From NCBI GenBank assembly GCA_022410635.1, contig JAJVDF010000045.1, positions 2,500,954-2,564,953 on the forward strand: DNA of 64,000 nucleotides, read 5' to 3'. A model generated the notes under the pieces. That model saw only the letters and a list, made by a program, of their open reading frames with translations, was not told the DNA's origin and ran no database searches. The position numbers were made by a program, and so were the translations under genes. Numbering within the stretch: position 1 is the first letter of the stretch; every line of letters begins with the position of its first letter. Shown in pieces: positions 36,501 to 52,083 of the stretch. This DNA comes from Tretioscincus oriximinensis. Lineage: Eukaryota > Chordata > Lepidosauria > Squamata > Gymnophthalmidae.

Positions 36501-36853
36501 AATCTTGAAAGGGAACACTTTAAGATGATTCTGGCTCAGATAGCCAAATACAAAATAAATATACTAAGCAGCCACTTGATCTGGTTTACTAACAGTGCAA
36601 AAACAGCCTTAAAGCTTTAGTTGGTAGGTTAAATATAGTAGTTATAGCAGAACACATCTGTAAAACCAAAATCTCTTATGTCACATAAAGTTAAACTGTC
36701 CCAATAGATAGTCAAGGCAACTCTTTGGTTCTTTCTAGCATTTCCCTGGCTGCTTGCCAATCCTTAGATAGACTTGCCAACTGATGAACATGATTAGCAT
36801 CTTTGATTTACTTTAGCATTTGGAGAACTCGTCTGTCTCTCACCCAGCACAAT

Positions 36854-36990
36854 TATTTATTTATTTATTTACATTTCTATGTAAATACTGTTTTATACCC
36901 AAAGGTCTCAGAGTGGTTTACAGTAAAAAACGAAAACAAAAACCAGAAGCATCTAAAAATAGAGAAGGTCAGTTTTCTCAGCCAAAGACT
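36854..36990 (-). mobile_element. L2-type LINE 3' end fragment
   Basis: ATTTATTTATTTATTTACAT followed by TACCCAAAGGTCTCAGAGTG is the same 3' tail as the L2 end at 4276. TTTTCTCAGCCAAAGACTGA matches its C-terminal coding part. Only the last ~135 bases remain. Confidence 0.78.
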
Positions 36991-38439
36991 GAGCATATAT
37001 TCATAATGTACATCAACATCTTAAGATATATTTTCATGAGACCCTAAGACACATACCCAGGCAATCAGGAGACTAAACTGGCAAATTCTACCATTTCCCT
37101 ACTAGACTAGCTTTCCAAATGAAATAACTTTATTATAACATCTAAAGATCCAACAGCATTTTAGCTGGAAGATTCATTTTCCTTTAANATCTAAATACAC
37201 AGTGGGAAGGAAACAAGTCAACGGAAAGATTTATATCTGAACTTGTCTCTTGATGCACTGAAAATGGCCAATCTCTAGAAAAGCTATTAGTGCTCTTAAG
37301 CAGAAATGTCATTTCCAACACTGTTCTGACCACTTCTGGAATGTTGTTTGAACCCTCTTCAGTTCAGTTCACCCCACCTAAATCACTAACTACTCTGTCA
37401 GACAAAACAGTAAAATTAGTCAGGTCTATAGACTTCCAATAGTCATCTCTCCATAGTGTCTGTTCTCAGATTATAGCAGGACCTAGTCATATTTACTTTT
37501 CATTTTGTATTTCTTTCAGTATAAAAGTATTGTAGAATATTTCCAAGAAGGAGTTAATATATTGGGACATGAAGAATTATATTACAAACTTCAGAACAAT
37601 GAGAATGTTTTACATGATATACAGTACAAGTAGTTCTAATTTTCCAAGCTCCTAGTTAATAAATCTTTATTAAGATTGTGAGCTTGAGACCAGCTGTGAT
37701 CACACATCTACTTTTAAACCTTCTTTTGTCCCTGAAGAGTGAATTCCCATAACAGGTAACAATTTGGCCATAGGAGCCAAAGGAGAGAGGCAGAGAANAC
37801 AAGGGATTTTTTTTACAAATTCTCAATTAACAAGCAACCATTTAGGACAACTAGCTCATAAAGTTGTAAACTACTTACGCACAAATTCTGGAGGTGCCAG
37901 GAGACGTGTTGGGACATTTACAAAATGCATAATAAATTTGATGCCTTCCAATTAACATTGTTCTGTTCACTGAAATGTTTTATTTGGTTCTTTCACATTT
38001 AAGTACATTATTTAATGCAATAAAATAAACATATTTACAAATTTCATCAAAAAAGCATTTGAAGAAGTAATCTTAATCTACAAAAGCTCATACTAGCTAT
38101 TTTTTCTTGTTAGACTTGAGGCTCTGTTTGCACAAGTTCAATAATATATCCTTGAAACACACTATTGAGGTCTGTGAATATTATTCATCTACAAAAAAAT
38201 AAAAATAAACCCAAGATTGAGAATATATATGTTTTGCTTTAATCCACTCTGGAGCATTCATTTGACTGTTGAACCAATGCTGTCCCAAATCATTTTCTGC
38301 TTATTTTAAACAGAAAAACAGTTGGGGCAGCAATGATTCATTTTCTATCCTGTTTTTAAAGCCTGCCAGGATGAGAAACTCAGAACTCTTAGGTTCAGCC
38401 CATCTTCAGCGATTAGATACTATAGGATACTATACTAAT
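36991..38439. other. Intron, one old repeat copy, otherwise nothing recognised
   Basis: Contains the degraded repeat at 38054-38130. The rest is AT-rich without recognisable features. Confidence 0.5.
38054..38130 (+). repeat. Old, degraded copy of the short SINE-like repeat
   Basis: TTTGAAGAAGTAATCTTAAT, then CTACAAAAGCTCATAC and TTCTTGTTAGACTTGAG follow the order of the 19363-19483 unit (TCTGAAGAAGTAG, CTACGAAAGCTTATG, AAGTTAGTCTCAAAG). It has many substitutions and lacks the terminal CTCTGAAA. Confidence 0.5.
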
Positions 38440-39812
38440 AGGATACTATATTTTCCTGTTTCGGAGGCAGGATGGGGACTCCCTTCTTTAAATACCTACT
38501 TTGAGGCATTTCAAAGGATGAAAATTATTAACTTAAGAGTTCAATGAAAAATCCAAGGCAGAAAGGAGCTTAAATTTAATGGTGAAAAAGACAGACCTAC
38601 TTCCTAAAGTAGAAAAACGACAAACAAAATTATTAGTATCCTCCCAATCTATCCATAAAGTATGGAGGACTAATGCAAAGTATCTAGTTAAAGGCTGGTG
38701 ACAAATACCCTCCATTAATGCTAAATTTCTTACTTTAAAAAAAAATAAAAATAGAATTAAAATTAGAGATTTTTTTAATACAAGGGAGGAAGCAATATCA
38801 TTTAATCAATTAAGGAATGTGGGGCAATACAATTATAACAGATATTTGTTACAGGAATTAGCTTGAATACCTCCATTAATAACATGGAGATGAGGGCTCA
38901 CATGAGGGAGGTAATACAGGATTTGGAGAAGATAGTAAACAAAAGAATAAAAGAGGAAAAAAGATTGGTGGGGGGAATTTATAAAATTCTCATCCAAGCT
39001 AAATATAGAAAGCAACTCCTCCTTAAGAAACAATGGGAGGAAGACCTACCAGATAGCCAGTCGATATGACCTAAATGGTTGAAGGATATTCAGCAAATAA
39101 AGCACAATCGGGTAAAAGAAGTAGAAATCACGTTATTATCTAAATGGTACAGAACTCCTGTACAGCTTTCACTCATGGTGGGAATGCCTCCATTATGCTG
39201 GCATGGTTGCCAGTCTCGGGGATACTACATACATATGTAGTTTGAATGTGCTGAACTGTCCAATTTTTAGTGAATTAAACATTATAAATTTTAGCATCCC
39301 GTTGACAATGCAAGTGGTAATACCAAATCATATTGATACGCTGAATTTAAATTCTAATGATGTATATATACATCCATTTATATCCAGTTAAACAATCAAT
39401 TTGGGCTGACCACATCATTTTAGCTAAGGGATGAAGAAGGATAAAACTAAATTGACTTTGGATATCTGGCTAGGATATATGATGGATTTTATTCTTGACT
39501 TTGTAAGAGAAAGACGAATGTATATGTGTGCTTATCCAGTTAAAATCCCCTGGACAATTAAATGGCATAAATTTATTGCTTATGCCATGTTTAATTCAAA
39601 CAATGCCATCTTAACTAGGATGATATTGATGCTGTTTGAACGAAGAAACCTTACGTGATTATTTCCTCCGTGTAACGTCCTGATATGTCCTAGGGAGTGG
39701 GGAGTTTATGTAGATGTTTGTTCTTGTTATAGTTATGTATTATTTGTTGTATTATTTATGTTGTTATTGTTTTTGTATATATATTGTTATTGTTTAAAAA
39801 AATTTAAAAAAA
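38440..39812 (+). mobile_element. L1-type LINE, ORF2 C-terminus and 3' end (inactive)
   Basis: Plus-strand frames, interrupted by stops, read EAGWGLPSLNTYFEAFQRMK (38460-38520) and later PPLCWHGCQSRGYY (about 39187-39230). These correspond to the GG.G.PNL..YY.A and CWHGC/H/C-type motifs of the L1 ORF2 C-terminal region. A frame at 39431-39658 with KIPWTIKWHKFIAYAM fits the very end. A T-rich 3' UTR and an A-rich tail (39796-39812) close it. Upstream ORF2 domains are absent. Confidence 0.72.
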
Positions 39813-41206
39813 ATCAAACAACATAAATATGATGCTAAAAACTTCTTAATGGATGTGATATTATTCAGAAGTTTGGCTTCCTTAGATATTCCAACACAAG
39901 ACTGCCCCTCTTCTGAAACTGTATTCCATAAACCCTAATTTACTTTCTGTATCAGAAAATAGCTCTCTTCACTTAATATTGTAACTTCAGAGGATAAATG
40001 CTAATACATTTTTTCATTCTTTAGCCTTTAAAATAAAATTCTACAAAATTCACAGACCTTTTTAGGAAAAACAGAACATATATTATTAAAAAAATAACTA
40101 AAAGCAACATAGTAATTGATTTTCCTTACCCACTTAGCTGATTTTAATTAAACTTAAAGTGTTGCTTAACCCATATTGATTTTGACTCTAGAAAAATTCT
40201 ATTTGACTACTTGGCCTACATGCAAGAACACCTTGCAAAATGGTTACCTGAAAATCACAGACTAAAACAGAGAACAGTATAGCCATTACTTTCTTCTATA
40301 TTTTACCCCATATTTATTTCTTAATATTTTTCCTTGCCAGTTAAGCTGCTCAGATGTTATATGTTTTGAAAATGTCTCTTTAAGACACTCATTAGATACA
40401 TAAAGATGTTTAAATTATTAGTTTTAAATAATGATAAAGGTATCCAAAATCAAATAATCTGCTGAAAATAAGGAATGTATTAGAGTTGAATACTTTCTTC
40501 TATAAAAAAAGCAGCTTTAATTAGCTATATCTCAAAAGTGCATACCTAGCATTTTTAATATTATCATAACATTTTGCTTAGAGTTGACATTTTTATTCTG
40601 ATAAGCACTATCTTGAGAGCTCTCAATAAATAATACATTTACAATTTTCCGTAAATAAGCAGTGGACACAAATTGTTATGCTTACTTACAGCAGCCCCTC
40701 TCTAATAGTGCTTTTACAAGTAAGGAGACTATTCAGTCTAATGCAATTCTCCCAGTGCTCAAAAAACATTTTCATTCATTGCCACGGTCACAAGCACTTA
40801 AAGCACTTTTAGGTGCTGTTGCAAAACAGCAGGAATGGCAGAACAAATAAAAATGAGCTGAAACCAAAGTTCATCGCCAAAGAAACCAGAGGTTGTTCAC
40901 CTAAACACATTAAAGAATGACTTACATAAGGTCAACATGCACAAGGCTAATCTATACACCAGGTCATTTCGTACAGCTATTGTTTTCCTTTAAGAAAAAC
41001 TGAAAATCCTAGCAAGACAGGCAAGATTAATTTACAGATCCATAGTGATAGCTAGGAAGTGCTAGTTTTCTTTTTTGCCATCTCCATAAAATTGAAACAG
41101 TCCTGTATATTTTTATTAACTCAGCAGGAAACATGAAGTCTTTTCAAACTCATTTCATGAAACAAGTTGCACTAATGATCAGAAAGCAGAACCTATGCAA
41201 AGTATC
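39813..41206. other. Intron, nothing recognised
   Basis: AT-rich, about 1.4 kb, no element or exon recognised. Confidence 0.5.
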
Positions 41207-41209
41207 TTA

Positions 41210-41389
41210 AGCCTTGTCCACATGGAGCCTTATTCTGGGTCACATCTCGAGACAGAGTTTGGCCATCCACATGCCCGTATAGGCTATGGCAGGGCCCATT
41301 CAGGGCCTTCCATAGTCAACACTTGCATGTGGTTGGCAGCCTCCTATTCTGGGGACCAGCCTAGTATAAAGCTCCATGTGGATGCAACT
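41210..41389. mobile_element. MITE, CCCTTGTCCCCACTGAG family
   Basis: The ends AAGCCTTGTCCACATGGAGC and GCTCCATGTGGATGCAACTT are imperfect inverted repeats, and TTA lies on both sides (41207-41209, 41390-41392). The interior TTATTCTGGG and TTGGCCATCCACATG blocks match the copies at 15620 and 56427. Confidence 0.68.
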
Positions 41390-41481
41390 TTAGAGATGCA
41401 ATACTAGCCAGTAAGTTATCTTACTAGCCCTGGTTAAGTATCACTATGCACTAAAGGACCTTACTACATAATAATCTTCTC

Positions 41482-41680
41482 TCCAGTCTAGTGTAGTGGT
41501 TAGAGTATTGAACTCTTATCTGGAAGACTTCCAGTCCAATTCTGCACTCCTCCACAAAAGCCAGCTAAGAGACCTTTGGCTAATCATAATTCTTCAGAGC
41601 TCTCTTACATAAGCCACTTTGATTCCCTTTGGGTTGAGGAAAGCAGCTACAAAACCAAATCTTCCTCTTCTTCCTAATCA
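41482..41680 (+). repeat. tRNA-derived SINE (TAGTGTAGTGGTTAGAG head), plus strand
   Basis: The head has an A-box-like TAGTGTAGTGGTTAGAG and a B-box-like CCAGTCCAATTC. The body reads CAGCTAAGAGACC...GGCTAATCAT, and the tail is CCACTTTGATTCCCTTTGGG then CTTCCTCTTCTTCC. It is the only SINE in the window oriented against SOX6. Its tail resembles the (GAA)n-tailed SINEs, and its head resembles the copy at 44131-44395. Confidence 0.78.
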
Positions 41681-44130
41681 GGTCCCCAGAGAACTGGTCT
41701 CCACTAGAAAAACAGAATCTGGTCTTGTTTAAGGTGTCTTCCTGTATTATGAAGGCACAGCCTATATCTTCACATTATTTAGAACTCTGGAATGATTAAC
41801 AGTATTTCTGTGAGAACCCATGTAACAAAACTTTGCAATTATTTTCCAAAGCTTAAATAAAAATAGCAACAGTGAAAGTAGAAATTCCTGGCTTAAGCAA
41901 ATGTGGGCTGGCATTGCTTGAGGTTACAATTCTGTACAAAATCTGTACGATGATAAATAGTTTCTGTTCACCATCTAGACAATAACGATGCCGAAAGGAA
42001 TTACTGGCATACAAATATAAAGTTCCTTAAGAAACAGACATATTTTTTTGTTAGTGGAAACTATGTGGGTGGGGATGTGGAGGAGATGGACAGGATATAA
42101 CTGTACAACTGGAATTAAACCTTGATGCTTCACTTCAAGAAAGTTCAAGGGCATTTTAGTGCTTGTCAGTGCTGGCCAGCTTTGTCTCATCCAAAAGATA
42201 AAATCTTCTGCAACAAACTTGCTCTTCATATAGTGCTGATGTACTGCNTCAAGGTGCCTCATGAACTATACAACATTCCAGCAACAGCAGCAGAAGAAAG
42301 GTACACAAACATTTATCCATACAAACAAAAACAACAGTGCAGGAGAAATATTTTTACCTACTGTATATGTACTTATAGGTAGAATTTTTCCTATCCTATA
42401 GCATATGTAATTTGCAGAATAGAGTTGCTAATATATAGCTGTTGCACCCTGCTAAACCTGGAAACACAGCCCTGATGGGAGCTAGTTTATAAAAAGCTTT
42501 GTTGAAACATTACACGGTGCTATTAATGCAGAATCAAGGGCAAGCATACATGATGAAGGTGGCTCTTCAGTAATTGGGCCTTTAGCAGAAACAAGCTGTT
42601 GAGTTTCCAGCGCACCAGATGACTAGTGAGCCAGCCAGCCACATTGCTAGCATTGCAACGAGACTTTGAAGGGAAATCTACCCTTCCAGCTACAAAGAAG
42701 TCAGGTGGAAGGTATTATTCGGAGAGTTTCGGGATGACACGTGACGAAATAATGAGTATGGCTCTGTACCTTAGCTTACACTGTCAAGGAGGCATTTGAA
42801 ATCAGACATAACACAGAAAAGCTCATCGTATTAACTGAGGAAAAAATATTTAAAAGTAGATTCAATTACTTAAATGGCACAGTTTCAAATATATATAGGC
42901 TACAGTAAAATTAAATAATGGAGCTCCTTTTTGAAGAAGAAAATAAACAGATTTTTTTTACAATCAAGGCTGGTAAAATGAGATGGTTCTATTAGTACAG
43001 TACAGGGGTCAGAAACTATGGCAAGGTTTCAAATTCTGAGAACAAGTTGTAAACGACATCTTCCCTGGTTGTTTTTCTGACTTAGGTCATTCTGCCCCAT
43101 TCAACTGATAAAAAGAAAATATACAAAGATAATTTAGTTTACAAAGGACACCCTCCCCCCCCCCAAAAAAAAAACCTTATTTCTTATTTCAAATTAGCGC
43201 TTACACTCACAGATTGTATTCATTTTCACACTATCCTATATTGCAATGGTAAGGAGTTCACATACAGATCAGACACACATGTATTTTTACTTCAACTTCA
43301 GTTCAGAAGAACTGGAGTAAACCAGGAAAAACACAGAAGATGAATGAAAAGTACAAATCTGACTCCTGTCTTCGCAAGATAATTATCAAAATACAACAAA
43401 TGTCTAAACATATCAATGTTCAAGACTGAATTGCATACCAAAAAATGAGTAAATGTGTTCTTACTCATCAGTGAAAGTTCGTCTTCAAAGAAGTCTAGCA
43501 TATATCTGTTCCACAGCCTGAGTCCTTTCTCTGGATGCAACACCAGGAAAATCATCTCCAAACATCTTAAGGAACAGGCAGCAGGGTTTCCAAATCATCA
43601 ATCTGGGATTTATTCACACTTTTTGTATACAAAGGAATCCCCCCAAACCACAACTGCTGTTAATGCTTGGAAGATTTCTGCTAAACCCATTGCTCTGAAG
43701 TAGGCTGCAAGGTCTCATCTCTCAAGTCCTTTTCACAAGCATCAGACTAGAGGTACTTTTCTCTCTCTCCCTTTTATGCACAGTTTTCACTTTGCTCTCC
43801 TAACATTAAGGTTCTTCTTTTATTTGAATTACAAATATGTGCCCTAAAAATATAGAGAGTCATCAAAGAAGTCATCAGGTTCATATTTTCTAAGGTAGCC
43901 ATCAGAAAGCAGTCGGAAACTTTGCATGTGCCAAGGGGAATTTTCAGAGCAAATCAGATTTCAGCAGACTAGCTCTTAGAGCAGTGTTTAATCACTTCTG
44001 TTGTTTAGTGTTTAATTAACTTTGCAGACTGGAGGTGCTTATTGGCCACCATTGATACTACAGGTGCAAGGCCAATGAAGCAATTTTTTAAATCAGCTTA
44101 AGATAATATTGAAGCTATAATCATGTCTAT
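41681..44130. other. Intron, nothing recognised
   Basis: About 2.4 kb without a recognisable element. It has a poly-C/poly-A low-complexity junction at about 43150-43173. The minus-strand frame 43298-43561 has no motif, and I could not fit it to a SOX6 exon. Confidence 0.5.
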
Positions 44131-44395
44131 TATTATTAATTTGTACTTATATCCCTCCCTATACCCGAAGGTCTCAGGGTGGCCAACCAAAGGGTGGCAC
44201 ATATAGCTTTTGTTGCTTTCTCCACAATAGACACCCTGTAAAGTAAGTGGGGCTGAGATAGTTCTAAAAACTGTGACTGACTCAAAGTCACCCATCTGGC
44301 CTCATTGAAGAGGGGGGAATTGAACTGGGAAACTACCAGAAAAGAATNAAACACTTTAACCACTACACCATACTTGCTCTCTAAGATGCAGTAAG
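44131..44395 (-). repeat. tRNA-derived SINE with L2-like tail
   Basis: The right end carries the tRNA-like head on the minus strand (AGTATGGTGTAGTGGTTAAAG), followed by CAGTTCAATTCCCCCC as B-box region. The left end has the 3' tail CCTGAGACCTTCGGGTATAG plus an ATT-type terminal repeat. The tail is nearly the same as the L2 3' ends at 4276 and 36854. In sense with SOX6. Confidence 0.82.
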
Positions 44396-44890
44396 GTCTA
44401 GTAAGGAGCAGCAGTACTGCAGTTAACATGCTAAGCCTGGTAAACTGAAACACTTTTTATAGAGTACTCCTTTTCAAAATGGACCATAATTCTGTCCGAA
44501 AGTAAAGCAAACAAGTTTATACTATTCATGTTCTTACACAAGTCCAATTCAAAAGGATATTTTTCACCTTCAAAGGTTTAAAAAGTTCTGGGACAAGGAA
44601 CAAGTTTGTGATAACAAATAAAGGGTTTGGTTTACTAGTTATATTGTGATTTAGGTTTTTTTTCTTGATATGAAATTATGGAAATATAGTACGGTGAAAA
44701 AAAAATCAGACGCTACACCAAACTAGGAAATTTTGATGAGAGACTATTTAATATTGTGTGTATATATATATACATTACATTCTGCAGAAAAATCGCAGTT
44801 TTTGTTTTAAAGACACTCAAGAGACAAAATATTTACTTCCATTTGAAACATAGATTTCTTGGTTAGTATGCTATGTAAGACACCTACTAT
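44396..44890. other. Intron, (TA)n tract only
   Basis: A short alternating TG/TA tract at 44758-44773. No other feature. Confidence 0.5.
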
Positions 44891-45199
44891 CAAGAAGAAG
44901 AAGAACTGGGTTCTTATACCATACTTTTCTCATCTTTCAAAGGGACTCAAAGCAGCTTACAAGGGTATTTTGCCCAAAGACTTACACTCTATNTTACCTA
45001 CCAGGCTGTGGTGGTTCCCATGTATCTACGTGCACTCATTTGCAACTTCTTGCAATTCATTCTTTCGAATAGCTGAGGTGGCTAGAGCTACAGGCTAGTG
45101 GAAGGTGCTCACCCCTCCCCACATCCGACACATTGCTTCAAAACCCAATCTCCCAGATGAGAGACAGTTTCCTAAGCAACTGAGCCATTCGTGCCTGCA
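44891..45199 (-). repeat. tRNA-derived SINE, near full length
   Basis: On the minus strand the head is GGCACGAATGGCTCAGTTGC with A-box TGGCTCAGTTGCTTAGG. The body contains GCTCTAGCCACCTCAGC and ACCACCACAGCCTGGTAGG. The tail is TTGAGTCCCTTTGAAAG and (CTT)n. One ambiguous base at 44992. Confidence 0.85.
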
Positions 45200-45531
45200 G
45201 TCGTACTGAAATAGTTCAGTAGTCCACATTGTCTGCACATGATTAATAGAAATTCAGATCAGGTCTGAACAAAACTAAAACATGGCCTAAGCTATATTTT
45301 GCTTAAAAAGGGTGTAGGGTAGGGTTTCCACATGTTAAGCCACATGTTAAATGGGTATGAAAAAGTGATCTTCACCCTCCAGTGCTATACTTGGTGAAAA
45401 GTCATTTTTATAGCCATTAAAGGTGCAAAATATCTCAGTTTTTATGTGGGAACCCTAATCTATGTGATCTCCTGTCCATATGTAATTCTGAGCTAACATA
45501 GGGCATGGTAAGGCCTAGATCATTTTGAGCC

Positions 45532-45855
45532 TAAAGAAGAAGATGAAGAAAAAGAAGAACTGGGTTTTGATACTCCGCTTTTCTCACCCAAAAGGACTCA
45601 AAGTGGCTTACAAAGTTATTTTTTGCCCAAAGGCTTGGATTCTATCTTCCCCATCAAGCTGTAGTAGTTCCCATTTATCTAGCCACAGACAGTTGCAATT
45701 TCCTACAATTCTTGCTTTCAAATAGCTTGGTTAGCTAGAGCTACAGGCTAGTAAAAGGTGCTCATCCCTCCCCACATCCGACACAGGATCTCAAAACACA
45801 ATCTCTCATATGAGAGACCGTCTCCTTAGCAACTGCATCATTCACTAAGCCTTCT
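45532..45855 (-). repeat. tRNA-derived SINE, near full length
   Basis: Same order as the copy at 44891 and in the same orientation about 330 bases away: head with GTTGCTAAGGAGACGGTCTC, body with TAGCTCTAGCTAACC, tail with (CTT)n/(TTC)n. Somewhat more diverged. Confidence 0.83.
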
Positions 45856-47158
45856 AACTAGGAATTGTGACAGACCACATTAATCAGCACTGCCTCTGCA
45901 TCAGTGCTTTCTGTTCTGGATTAAGCAGTAGCACATCCACATGTAACCAAGATCTGAATGTATTTGCAATGGGCATGTACAAAATCTGAATTGTAGCCCG
46001 CACTGTGTCAGTTCCAATACTACTCGATTTGCTTATTTAATACAAATGTTCACTGCTACAGTTAACCTGGATCATGCAAATACAAATTCAGCATTGTAAG
46101 TGCACAAAGGCCTAAAACAGCTGCACATTGTATTGATGTACTCTCTGTTCCTTGTACAGACAGATGGTTCTGGATTATAAGCAGCATTTGACCATTTAAA
46201 TCACTACAACTACCAGATTTAAACAGCTGGGCCATATTCTCCTCAGCAGACCCTACTGACCTCCTCAGTCACAGCTGCTCAAGTAAAATCTGATTAGACA
46301 ACTTATTTCTAGAAGCCAGAGGACTCTGATTAAATACATTTACTTAGGTAGGTTAAAGAGTTTAAGTGTGAATCTAATTCCTCACAACTACTAGTTCTGT
46401 TAAGATTCTAAGCCCTTCATAAAGAAAGGATGTGAGAGAACTAATATGACATAAAATCTGCATCTACATGAAGTCTTTTGCTCTATGCTGTTCCTTTGGG
46501 GAATACTTTATTCCCATAAGAGGAAAGCCATATGTTTATTAGAAGGCAATTGAAAAACTGTATCAGGCCAATGCAAGGATGGACAAATACATCCGAAATA
46601 AAGGCCACATTAGAAATTATCTTATTTGTCATCTCTTATTTGCATTTGTATGTTGCAATAATTGGACACATTTACATATTTTTCATAAATTTGGAAAATG
46701 AAAAACAGCAGTTGAGTTTTCTGCACTTATTGCTATATTTATACAGCCTTTTAGAATGGATCAACTAAATTTTGGGGAAATTTTTCTTTTATTTGCAGAC
46801 ACCTCTAAGTACAGACACTGAAGATCGTGTTTGCTGCTTTAAAATATGCAGCAGTTACACTAGCAAAGCTAAGGAGCCCCTCCCGCCATGTTTCCTTACC
46901 TTTTTCAAAGTTCTTCAGTGCCACATGGCTGAGTCTCTGATGTAATTATTATGCCATGCACAGTGCAGTATTTAGCATTAGATACCCAGCCGCACGGTGT
47001 TGAAGAGCTTAAAAATAACATAAGGAAACCAAGTGGGAGGGAGGGCCTAGGCTCACTGGAGGTCCCATATAATGGCCTATGGGTGGGAGCCCAGTTCCCC
47101 TATGGATAGCTACCCTGAATAGATACAAAAACCTTGTCAGATTTCAGCTAATTCCTTT
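45856..47158. other. Intron, nothing recognised
   Basis: About 1.3 kb, AT-rich, no recognisable element. Confidence 0.5.
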
Positions 47159-47400
47159 AGTACATAAGAGGAGTCCTGCTGAATCAGGCTGGAGCCCATC
47201 TAGTCAAGCATTCTGCCTCACACAGTGGCCCATAAATTGTTCCTGGGCAGCTCGGGAACAGAAGAAGGCAAGATCTTCACCTATTCTCAACGACTTGCAA
47301 ATGGCAATTAAGGAATACTGCCTGTTGCTCCATCTCGGAGGCAGTATCATGACATCCTAGTAGCTATTTATACCCTTGGCTTCCATGAACTTGTCTAATC
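47159..47400 (-). mobile_element. CR1-type LINE 3' end fragment
   Basis: From AGTACATAAGAGGAGTCCTG through GTCAAGCATTCTGCC and TGTTGCTCCATCTCGGAGG to TATACCCTTGGCTTCCATGA and CTTGTCTAATC, this is the reverse complement of the CR1 3' UTR and the last codons seen in the other copies. In sense with SOX6. Confidence 0.85.
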
Positions 47401-48051
47401 AAAACTAAATTTATGAAGTTGACTGCTATTTCATCTGACATAAAGTACTGCTTTCAAGAAGCTACATACACAGTTGCACATTGGAGTCTGCAGATTTTAT
47501 TTTTGTCAAAGATTACGTATCTTCATAAGAATGAATTCAGCTGAATTAGTATCTACTTTACAACTGCAAAGTAGTGTTATTTCTAACCAAACTATCTCTA
47601 CCCTCTGTCTCTTTCTTCTATTTGATATCAAAAACAATATTACCTATTATTGTGGGAAACACACTCCATGCATCTGAGCATGGAATATTATTATTTTACA
47701 AACTAAATTTCTGGATTGGAAATGTTCTGGAAGTTTCAACTGACAGCAAAAAGGCAGCTTTAATCTCGGGATTAGAATGCCTTTTTATTCATCAAAGAAA
47801 CTGGTAGCATTTGGATTCTGGAGAGTCGTGCCATAAAGCTGACGACTTGTAAATTAATTTTACTAGCTGCTGGTTTTCTCCTCTGCTCAGGCAGACTGTG
47901 GCCTCTAAGATGTGGAAAGATCAAATCAAACCAACAGCGGTTCCCTCTCTCAAGAGCATCCAAATCTTTTTACTTCATTCTCAGCTTCGAGAGATCAGGT
48001 AGTTTCTGAAAAGTTTTTTCCCCCAAAATTCGTCTCAATTTTGGTCAACCC

Positions 48052-48079
<28 letters not shown>
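48052..48079. repeat. (CA)n microsatellite
   Basis: About 14 uninterrupted CA units. Confidence 0.95.
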
Positions 48080-48083
<4 letters not shown>

Positions 48084-49163
48084 AATCCATTCCCCTCATT
48101 CCACACTGTCCTTTCTCTTCAAACATTTTTAATAAACACTTCTGAATTATTATTATTCCAACTACCTACTAGTAGAGCTCAGTAGACTCTCCCTATCCCA
48201 TGTTACATCACTTTCCTCCCTACCTTATCTATTTTTATGTTCTAGAACACTAATGTATCATACTCTGCTTTGCATGAGGAGACAGTCACTCAGCAGTATG
48301 GAAGTGAATTCACTTTGGAGTTCTCAAAACTACCTCTTTCACCCCTTCAAAAACGCAGCCATAGATTTGGATGGTGAATCAGTTTTATCACATGCTATAT
48401 ATTTAAATTCAATGAAAAACAGGTTTAAAGGCAGTACAAAGCAGTACAGCAAGAAAGCAGAATCTATACACGCCAATTCTATGCTAAGCTTTGCATAATC
48501 AACCAAATGTTTTAGCAGCCTTGAAGGTATGCCAGGTTTTTGGAAGCATAATGCATTAGGCTCATGCTGCCATTTTTAAAAAAGCTCCTATATACCAATG
48601 AAGCACATCTCCCAAAATAGGAAGTGGGGAATTCCCATAGGTAATATTTGTCCTCCTCTTACATTTTTTCCATCCCCAGTCAGCTTTGGCCATGCATCAA
48701 ATCTCATGAAAAGTCTAAACAAGGATTGAGAAATAAATTAAACCCAAATTCATAAAATTCTTTCAATGAGATGTTTATTCTATTTGCACAAATCACAAAT
48801 TCTTTAGTCTAATTATTTACCAGGTATAAAAGGAATTTAACTCTTTTTCAAGATAGTGTTTCACAATTTGTGCATTTTATATGTTAATATATAGATAAGG
48901 CTAATGGAATACCATGGAAAATATAAACATGGGTGAACAATTTCCTTTTATACATCAAGTTGGGTTATTCAGTTGTGAAAGTGGAAGTTTAATAAATAAA
49001 TAATTTATAATGCACTTTTTTCCAAAAGAAAACTTAAAATCAATATAACATAAAACAAATTCCAGTAAATATTTATCTCCCACCCCACCTTGGGTGCCAC
49101 TATCACTTTCGATACATATATAAGTATGAAATAATAAAAATGGACTTAATGCATTAAATCTTC

Positions 49164-52083
<2,920 letters not shown>

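Larger units (their letters stand above)
28713..36853. other. Long SOX6 intron stretch almost free of recognisable repeats
   Basis: About 8.1 kb in which I recognise no LINE, SINE or MITE, only microsatellites: (ATT)n at 32533-32562, (TC)n/(CA)n at 33464-33504 and a short (TA)n near 33619. Introns of developmental regulators such as SOX6 often keep such stretches because they hold conserved enhancers. That reading is inference, and no specific enhancer can be named. Confidence 0.5.

Noticed and set aside
43298..43561. Possible additional SOX6 exon (one frame gives VEQIYARLL, recalling IEQLYAAQL)
   Set aside because: Similarity covers only a few residues, is in a frame with a nearby stop, and flanking sequence does not continue the SOX6 protein.
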